Source: Lotus japonicus
Lineage: Eukaryota > Streptophyta > Magnoliopsida > Fabales > Fabaceae
Assembly (NCBI RefSeq): GCF_012489685.1
Contig: NC_080043.1
Span: forward strand, 56,690,289 to 56,754,288
DNA length: 64,000 nt
Reading direction: 5' to 3'
The notes under the pieces are model-generated. The model did no database searches. It was not told where the DNA came from and was given only the letters and a program-made list of their open reading frames with translations. Position 1 is the stretch's first letter, and each line of letters opens with the position of its first letter. Below are positions 56,561-64,000 of the stretch, one piece after another. The position numbers and the translations under genes were made by a program.

Positions 56561-56966
56561 GAGCATCTCCAATGCTATTTATTATTTCTTAGTTCTTAGC
56601 GGTATTCATGTGAGCCCGTATTGTCACATGTGTTTAAGCAACTCTCAAGCAATTTTGCTCCAATCATGAGTTCTTAGTTCTTAGTACTATTCATTTGGTC
56701 CCACCAACCATCTTAGTACTATTCATTTGGTCCCACCAACCATATTATTTACACTTTTTATTCATAAAGTAATAAAGTTATTTGGATGAGAGAGAAATAA
56801 TTAATATTTTAAGCTGAGAACTCAAAAAGCAAAACTCCTTATATAAGAACTGAGTTCTTATTTTTAAGAACTAAGGAGTCTATGTCAGCACCTCCAATGG
56901 TAAAGTTCTTAGTTCTTGGTTCTTAACTCCAAAATAAGAACTAAGAACCTTGCATTGGAGATGCTC
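56561..56966. mobile_element. MITE (406 bp), TIR GAGCATCTCCAATGC, TSD TGA
   Basis: Inverted ends GAGCATCTCCAATGC/GCATTGGAGATGCTC, flanked by TGA on both sides (56558-56560, 56967-56969). Interior has repeated TTCTTAGTTCTTAG and its complement. No coding capacity. Confidence 0.85.
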
Positions 56967-56993
56967 TGATTAGGGTTTTCAGCGTGAATGTTA

Positions 56994-57612
56994 GACCATA
57001 TATAATGGTTTGTTTAATTTACTTACTCTCAACACCACTTTTTATCTTCCCAACACTCCACATCATCTTCTCTCTCCAATTCAACACTCATTCAACTTTT
57101 ATCCACTCCAATGGTTTTTCATTCAACACCCTACCCCTACCCTACCACTTTTTTATTTCATATTTTTATTTAATTTTATATTTTTTTTTATGATTTACAT
57201 AAAATTACAATTATCGATTTAAATTAAATTAAAACAATAAACACTCAACAATTTAAATCATGAAAAATTATAAAAATAGTGAAAAACTTGGTTTTTTTTT
57301 TATCCAAATCAAACGAACCAAGTCTCTATTTATAGAGGAAAAAAAATCATGAATTTTGGTTAAAAAAAATTTCTAGAAAATTTTTTTTGCAATGAAATAA
57401 TTGAGTTCTAAATATTAAGATGATAAAAATCCGGATAACGAACCAGAACGCGCCACGTGGCACCGCACTACACCCTCTCAACATGTTTAGAGCTCTCAAC
57501 GCGCCACGTGGTTCCCGGTTCAACCGGTCGAACCGGCCGGTTCGAGCCGAGTTTAATAACACTGCTCTCAACTACCCTCAACTCCCCTCTCAACAAACCA
57601 TTGTATTTGGTC
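56994..57612. mobile_element. PIF/Harbinger MITE (619 bp), TSD TTA
   Basis: Ends GACCATATATAATGGTTTG and CAAACCATTGTATTTGGTC (imperfect inverted repeats), flanked by TTA (56991-56993, 57613-57615). AT-rich on the left, with a GC-richer segment near 57440-57550 containing several CCGGTT motifs. No transposase. Confidence 0.8.
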
Positions 57613-58107
57613 TTAAAGAAGAAAGCTTCAGCGTTTGTGCACAAATTTAAGAAAGAGAGACTTTCCCCAACGGTTATATTATAACCGATGTGAAATCTAA
57701 AGAAAAGAGAGACTTTTCCCAACGGTTGTAATATAACCGATGTGAAAACTAAAGAAAAGAAGGACTTTTCCCAACGGTTATATTATAATCGATGTGAAAA
57801 GTACTTCATTAAAATTTCAAAAATGTCACCGCATTTAGCTTTCACATCGCTTATTGTATTTACCGTTGTAAAAAATGTTTACTAATTACTTTTCACATTA
57901 GACATATTCTCAACTGATGTGAAAACTCTCATAAAAGTTTACTATAATTTCAATATTGCCACCGCGTTATCTTTCACATCATATATTTCATCCACCGTTG
58001 TGAAAACCCTGATGTGGAAAATACTTTTTCTAGTAGTGTACTAAACCAATCATAACCAACATAAAAGGGGAAACGAAAAAAATGAAACAATTAATTCAAA
58101 ACCATAG

Positions 58108-58202
58108 AAGTGTTATCAATGGCGGATGGCGGTCCATGGCGGAAAGCCAAAATACTGTCATATAATTATGGCGGCCTTAATAAAAAAATTATAAATATAT
58201 AT

Positions 58203-58238
<36 letters not shown>

Positions 58239-58343
58239 ATTATACATACACACATTAAAAACCTGCATAATGCAATTATACAATACAACAAATAAAAACT
58301 CTGCTAACTAACAACAACTTATATCATAAAATATAGGCTCAAC
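58108..58343. repeat. hAT-like ATGGCGG fragment and AT microsatellite
   Basis: GTGTTATCAATGGCGGATGG and ATGGCGGAAAGCC match the hAT MITE at 53297-53492. An (AT)n run follows at about 58207-58233. A right end was not found; the solo LTR interrupts the area at 58344. Confidence 0.5.
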
Positions 58344-61300
58344 TGTAACACCCCGATTTCGGTGGCGTCACTTTAGTAACCAAAAATAAAATAAAGCGGA
58401 AAAGCAGGTATTTTTTTTTCGTTTTGTTTTCTTTTTTAAATAAAATGACTTGTCGAAATAAAGACTCAACCCAATCGCGATTAACAGCGATTAATATACA
58501 ATACAAGCACACCCTTGCTGTAACTAAAAACATCGTCACGAGTGTCCTCAAGTGACGGAAAGTAACATCAAGTAACTAAAAGTATTGCCCAACGGCAAAC
58601 AAGTGCGACTCATAAATAGAGTCATAAGTTTTATAAATACAGTCCTCCGAAAGGTAAGTCAGCCCAAAACGGCTTCCAAAAAGACTTCTTACGTCCGACT
58701 ACTCCATGCGATTCCCATCTATGGAGAACCACACCGAAAGCAACCTGTCGGAAACTACCCTGTCCCAAAAGTACAAATGACGAATCAGAGCTATGACACT
58801 AACACCCAACCTTAGTATGCTCTAAACACCCATACCCTATACTTCCATCATCAACCCTCATCTGGTCATGCATTCAGTCCGGGTCATCGTCGAAACTTCA
58901 GTAATGGTCATTACGCTCCTGGTCCTCCTCGAGTGACGAACCATCACGAATCGACTGACGGACGCCTGGCAGCAGGCCGACCGCCCAAACACAAACATAC
59001 AAACAAAGCCAAGGCGCTAGGACACTCACGGAATAAAATAGATAATACAACCAACATGTGAAGAATAAGGGGGTATATATATATATATATGTTGTATATA
59101 TACATGTAATTTATGTATTGCCTACCCTAAGGTATATACATAACATGTTATCAAAGCTCTAATAAACAATTCGATATCTGCTATCTCAACAGTTCAATAA
59201 ACAATTACTCAACAATACAATAAGGGTGCATGTATGCATGCAATGTCAACTTAAAGGATAATCCCAACAAATAGGCATGTCAAGTCGATCCAACCCATCG
59301 GGTTGAACATACGGACTCGCACACGCAACTCCCACAATTAGGCATGTCGAGTCGATCCAACCCATCGGGATGAACATACGGACTCGCACACGGACGTTGT
59401 CGGTTCACTCAAAAGAGTCGAACATACGGACGTTGCGCGTGTCCAATGACTATCGCCGAATCGATCCAATCCATCGGATTGAAAATACGGATCCGCGCGT
59501 GTCGAAAAGTTGTCGCTGAATCGATCCAATCCCTCGGATTTAACATACGGATTCACGCGAGGAAAAATGGCAATCGCTGAATCGATCCAATCCATCGGAT
59601 TGAACATACGGATTCACGCGAGCCTGAGTGACTACCGCCGAATCGATCCAATTCATCGGATTGAATATACGGATCCGCGCGTGTCAACAATTATTGCCGA
59701 ATCGGCCCAACCCGTCGGGTTTGGACATACGGATTCGCGCCGCAAAGTCGAAGATACCCTTTTGATGTTCTTCGTGAAGACCCAGTCTTTTGACCGTCTC
59801 AAACCCCAAACGTATGCATAATGCAATATGGTTAACCAAACATCGAATCATTCTCACACGTACGAGTTTAACCACAAATCTCAATTTAAAAGTACCCGAA
59901 GGTCAAAGTCGTCTTGCGACTAGGCTGTGAAAAGCCGAAGTACATATTGCACTCAGTGACATTTCCATGGTCACTATGGTTCATCCCCGTGACGACCATC
60001 AAATCATCTCAAGTTCAAGGCTTTTCGACTATTTCCCGTTTTTCACAATCATTTCCAACTCTTAATTTTTCCCTAAAGGTCTCGTTAATTAATCAAAGCA
60101 TTTCAAGTTGAGTTAATCAAGTTATGAGGTTTATTATCAAAATCCAAGTTCCATAAGTTCTCAAGTTTCAAATTCCACTATTCAAAGTTTCCCAAATCCC
60201 CCAAATATAATCCCCGGGAAAAGTCTAGGTGTTCAAAGAGAGCTAGATCTCAGACCTCAGGTCAGGACCTGCCTAGGGTTTCCTCTCAACCCGAAAGATC
60301 AACAACATCAACTCAAATGTCCTACGCTCCGCAATCGCGTCAACACGCACAATTCGATATCAATTCAACAATATTCAGCTCTAAAGAGCGATGCAACAAT
60401 AATACGGTGCGGGAATCATAAGACAGAAACCAGTAAACGGCCGAAGCCTCTCAGAAAATGGAGACACACGTCTCATATAAGTTCACTCGGCCGAAGCCTC
60501 TAGAAAACATTTTCCAATTCACAGCGATAAACAATATCCAAGCAATATTCAATATCAAGCAATATTCAAGTCGAAGTTATCGACGCCTACAATACAAATA
60601 ACTAGTAAGTAAGTTGCCCTAACCTCGAGTTGTTCAAGTCTCGCGGTGCAGGTCTCGCTCACAAGCTTGTTCAGTCAAGCCCAAGGTTTCCACAAACGAA
60701 CCTTAGAGCAAAATCACAGAATTCAATCACAATGAGTCAGAAACTCAGCAAACAATACGTACTAGGGTTACACGAAACATTACAAACTCCGAAGTACGAC
60801 AATCTAACGCGTTAAGACCAGTTTTCGAAAAACGAAATCTCCCCCCCTTAATGAGGAGCTCTCGGCCACTTTTCATAATTAGGTGGGCCGATTTTTCTTC
60901 GATCAAACTTGGTTCCTAGGTTATCATTAGCCGTAACTAAGACGAATCTAAGCTCAGAAAAATTTTCGGATCGAAAACTGTCGCAGGGGTATTTTGATCA
61001 TTATTTTCAGCTCAGAATTTCAAAATTGGAATTTCGAAAAACAAATTGGATGGGGACGTTACCCACGACGTTTATGATGACTAATCCTACTAGCGCTAAG
61101 CTAAGTCGTGAGTTTTCAGCTTAAAGGTTGCAACTTTGCTTTAAAATGGGTATTTCTCATAGAAATTGATTCCGACGGCATTTCGGCGACATTCGGCAAA
61201 ATGTAATCCGCTAAACACGCTCAAGGGCATGCAGGGAATATGTTTAGACACTAAAATCAGCTTATTTGGACAGTTTTACAAAAAGCTCAAAACTTTGAGC

Positions 61301-62214
61301 ACAGAAAGACATAGAGAAAGACGACAGAATTGACGATCAGAAGTGAGGAATAACATCTATACCTCGAGGTCTTCGATTAGCAACGAACGGTGCAGCGATC
61401 GGGCAAGAAACGGCGAAAAATCAAATCCTCCTTCTCCTCTTGAGAGCTCGCGGGTTTGGGGAAAGAAAATGAGAAGTTTTTGAAAAAATTTTCATTTTCT
61501 CGCTATTTATAGGTTTTGGAAAATTTGGAAAAATGAAAATTTCGCGATCCGATTTTTCCTGCGCGTTCCTCCGTGAATTCTAAGATAGTTCTGGCGTCAG
61601 AATTCCAGAACTTACAACAGATTTCTTGGAATTAAATCAAACGATCAAAAGTCGGTGTAAATCGATTTTACCCGAAAAACTACTTTTTGCAGTTGATGTC
61701 GGATGAGAAAACTTCGTTTTGAAGAAAGATTAGAAATATCGAGAGAAATAGGCGTACGCATGTGGAATCTTTGTTTGGAGCTCCGAATAGAAAAAATCTT
61801 CATCGTCCGTTGATTTTAGGTTTCTTGAACTATCAGGGTTTTGGTTTCGCCAAACTTCCGAATATTGGAATTTGACGTTCGTACATTCCAGGGTTTCGTA
61901 TCGAAACACTTGTTTATAGACGAATAAGAGAAGTTCTAACATTTCTTTGAAGATTTTTGGAATTAGCTTCCATCGTGTCTTAAAGAGTAAATTAGCTATT
62001 TATTAGCGTTTTTGACCTAGGTTTAAGCGAATACTAATCGTGGTATAACTTTTATCGACTTTGATACAATCCTTAGCTTTCCCCTGAACTTTTTCCTTCA
62101 CAAATTTATTCCATCCGATAAACACTTGTTCAGGTTTCCTTCACGATACATCGAAACCTAATCATGAATATGAATTTAATTAATTTATTCCAAGCTTAAA
62201 ACTTGGGTCTCACA
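58344..62214 (-). repeat. Solo LTR (3871 bp) of a third Ty3 chromovirus family
   Basis: Minus strand TGTGAGACCC...GGGGTGTTACA, flanked by TCAAC on both sides (58339-58343, 62215-62219), with no interior: a solo LTR left by unequal recombination between two LTRs. TATA box CTATAAATAG on minus (61512-61503). Shares its 3' terminus, the block at about 58955-59025 and the region at about 60540-60640 with the other two LTR families, but its minisatellite (59276-59739) is unrelated in sequence. Confidence 0.95.
59276..59739 (-). repeat. About 60-bp minisatellite with a conserved stem-loop per unit
   Basis: Seven to eight units of about 60-62 bp (after one irregular stretch at 59390-59440). In LTR sense each has CAATCC-GAT-GGATTG, a 6-bp stem with a triloop. 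Some units read CAACCC-GAT-GGGTTG: both arms changed together. Confidence 0.92.
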
Positions 62215-62219
62215 TCAAC

Positions 62220-63365
62220 ATCATAGATACAGTAGAAAATATCATAACAAAGGTTCAATAGATATTAGATACTAGATACTAGATAGATATTAAGTCTCTT
62301 ACTCTCCTTGAGCATATTACAAACCAATTACCAAAACATGATGATAAATTCAAGACTTGATGTTTTAATTGACATGAAAAATAAAGTCTAAAGAGTAGAA
62401 TTTAATTTAAATAACTAATCATCCAATCCCAATGTGGTGTAGTCAAGTTGAGTGTCATTGCAAAACAGAGGAACACCCACCAGTACTAACAGTGACAGAG
62501 GAGAAAGGAGAAGGAACAGAAGGTTGTAACTTGTAAGTTGTAACAACTGAGGAGAAGAAACAAGCCTTTGGAAGATTAGAGATAGGGAAACAGAGAAACA
62601 GAGCGGTGGCCGGAGGTGGATGGGGCAGCAGCTATGGGAAGGAGATTGGGTGAAATTAGGGCTTCTATTCTGAATTTGGGGATTTAGAAGCTGAAATATG
62701 GATTGTGTGTGTGTAAAAGAAGGAAATAGCAACAACTTTAAATTAACTTAATATAAGAAAAATAACAAAGCTTTTCTAAAGAAGAATTCAATTCCCGAAG
62801 AACCCTCATTGATCACAAACACAAAGAGCAACAAGTTTAGATTAACTACTTAGTTTCAATAACAGAATGCAGAAAATGAAAGAAAGATCGTTACTGTGTT
62901 ATGTTTGAGTCAAAGAAAGCAAAGGGGTTTTGACTTTCGATGGAAACGAAAGATTGAAGAACAATTTTTTTTTGCTTTTTGGGATTTCACGATAACGTGA
63001 CTAGGTTAGATAATTGAATTGAATTGAAGGGAAGGAGTAGTTGAATGTTGAAGTGGAAGAAGCAAAGGGGTTACTCGTATCTGAGACGAGGGGAAGGAGG
63101 AGATTGGATTAGGGATTGAAGAAGAAAAGACTTCCACAGCAAACGCCACACTTGTTTATTACCGGTTTGTTACTTTAAAATATTTTAAAATTTAAGTTTT
63201 TTTTTTGGCGAATTCTAAGAAGCCACCCCAAAATATGCAGCAGTGATGCCACTCTTACGTGGCCCAATAGAAAACCGTTTAAGAGTGTGGCATGAGTCAA
63301 ACCAACAAGTTTTCTAGAATCTCAATTTCAGTCCCTATACTTTCATGTACTTATTATTAATAATT
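62220..63365 (-). promoter_or_regulatory. Candidate leader exon and promoter of RIMA; otherwise no gene
   Basis: On the minus strand 63150-63030 (CTTCTTCAATCCCTAATCC, CCTTCCCCTCGTCTCAG) and 62720-62440 (pyrimidine-rich, CTAAATCCCCAAATTC) look like plant 5' UTR sequence. The minus-strand gene at 54255 shows an apparent leader-intron acceptor, so its first exon may be here, with the CACTA element and solo LTR filling the intron. No splice junction can be proven from sequence alone. 63160-63365 is AT-rich with nothing recognised. Confidence 0.3.
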
Positions 63366-64000
63366 ATGTATTTACTTCGAGCTCAGCAAAGAGCTGCTGA
63401 GATAGCCGCCGTGACTGTCCTTATGACGGAGGAGGAATTGCAAGCCCACATTGAAGAGAGAGTGAATGAGGCTATTGCTCAAAGACTTCAAGAGCAAGAA
63501 GCGGAGAATGCCAATCGTTTTCTTAGAGACCTCACCTCGGCTGCCATGAGCTACGATTATCCGGGCAGCATAGTTTCCCCCGATGGCACGGGAAACTTTG
63601 AGCTGAGGCCGGCATTCATCAACTTGGTGAGCCAAAATCAGTATGGTGGAGGTGCTCTTGAAGATCCTCATGCACACATGGAGCGGTTCATCCGCAATTG
63701 CAACACCTATAGGGTTCAAAATGTTTCAGCGGACGCCATCCGCTTGAGTTGGTTTCCTTTCTCTTTGAGGGACACTGCTGAAGAGTGGTTGAATTCACAA
63801 CCCCAAGGTAGCATTACATCTTGGGAAGATCTAGCCGAGAAATTCACCACAAGATTTGTTCCAAGAGCCCTCTTGAGAAAGCTTAAGAATAACATCATGA
63901 CTTTTCCTCAATCCACCGATGAAAATCTCTATGAAGCTTGGGAGAGGTTCAAAAAGCTCTTGAGGAGGTGTCCTCAACACAACCTCACCCAAGCTGAACA
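63366..64000 (+). CDS. Ty3 (Athila/Tat-like) gag, partial, runs off the window
   Basis: Open from ATG 63366 to the last base. EEELQAHIEERVNEAIAQRL, then NRFLRDLTSAAMSYDYPGS, and the capsid domain (ALEDPHAHMERFIRNCNTY, SITSWEDLAEKFTTRFVPR). It is the same family as the broken copy at 27.2-28.1 kb (minus), with Trp intact where that copy has a stop. Similarity starts abruptly at about 63379 inside the N-terminal coding region; upstream bases are unrelated, so the first four codons are probably not native. A truncated or rearranged element is likely. Confidence 0.8.
   Translation, partial: MYLLRAQQRAAEIAAVTVLMTEEELQAHIEERVNEAIAQRLQEQEAENANRFLRDLTSAAMSYDYPGSIVSPDGTGNFELRPAFINLVSQNQYGGGALEDPHAHMERFIRNCNTYRVQNVSADAIRLSWFPFSLRDTAEEWLNSQPQGSITSWEDLAEKFTTRFVPRALLRKLKNNIMTFPQSTDENLYEAWERFKKLLRRCPQHNLTQAE

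Larger units (their letters stand above)
54394..58038. mobile_element. Non-autonomous CACTA (Tgm-like) transposon, 3645 bp
   Basis: Terminal inverted repeats CACTACTAGAAAAAGTA at both ends. Subterminal regions (54410-54665 and 57665-58020) are filled with ACATCGGTT motifs in both orientations, as in soybean Tgm. Flanking triplets are TAT and TAC, an imperfect 3-bp duplication. No transposase found. Interior holds a copia relic, a DUF1005-like gene fragment and two MITEs. It sits between the RIMA start codon region and its presumed leader. Confidence 0.9.

Noticed and set aside
56335..56670. Overlapping plus-strand frames rich in Glu/Gly/Arg
   Set aside because: Complement of the GC-rich captured gene fragment; no recognisable motif.

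Overview
The window is plant nuclear DNA. Evidence: split genes with GT-AG introns, SIRE-type Ty1/copia and chromodomain Ty3/gypsy elements primed by initiator tRNA-Met, an L1-type LINE, and a Helitron, CACTA, hAT and PIF/Harbinger elements. The CACTA ends carry ACATCGGTT repeats like those of soybean Tgm, and the SIRE element has an env-like frame, so a papilionoid legume is my best inference. Only two host genes are visible; about four fifths of the window is transposon.

Left cluster (1-28132): an Athila/Tat-like Ty3 element on the minus strand (LTR edge near 1031, decayed ORF-1/Transposase_32 protein, two gag modules, protease, no RT or integrase) was split at ATCAT by a non-autonomous Ty3 chromovirus with 4.2 kb LTRs and a 547 bp interior (3194-24336). 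That element's second LTR was in turn split at AAAAG by a young 12.1 kb SIRE copia element (9561-21648). The SIRE element has gag, pol, an env-like frame with a nuclear-localisation-like Lys run, and a complete-looking antisense gene (TATA, ATG, 130 codons, AATAAA). A 100-N gap (28133-28232) cuts the cluster off.

Middle (28233-44453): a plus-strand Ty3 chromovirus with 3.9 kb LTRs and a decayed interior sits in the 5' half of an L1-type LINE. The ORF2 of the LINE is split exactly between A and T by a 3763 bp Helitron carrying RPA1-like remnants. The LINE ends in poly(A) just upstream of the first host gene.

Host genes: a WVD2-like/TPX2-domain microtubule gene (plus, about 44.5-49.83 kb) has two apparent frame breaks in its early exons and a palindromic telomere-motif-rich PIF/Harbinger element in its leader intron. 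A convergent, fully consistent six-exon RPAP2/RIMA gene (minus, 50342-54255, 705 codons plus stop) has a hAT MITE in its first coding intron.

Right flank (54394-64000): a CACTA element with a DUF1005-like gene fragment, a copia relic and two MITEs; a solo Ty3 LTR (58344-62214, TSD TCAAC); a candidate leader/promoter for the minus-strand gene; and a second gag of the left-cluster family running off the right edge.

Most notable signals: (1) three related Ty3 LTR families carry different minisatellites at the same place in the transcribed leader, each built from short hairpins, with compensatory changes in one array and UUCG tetraloops in another; (2) the antisense gene in the SIRE element; (3) the inverted telobox-like array in the Harbinger element; (4) near-identical LTRs around dead interiors, which points to mobilisation in trans.
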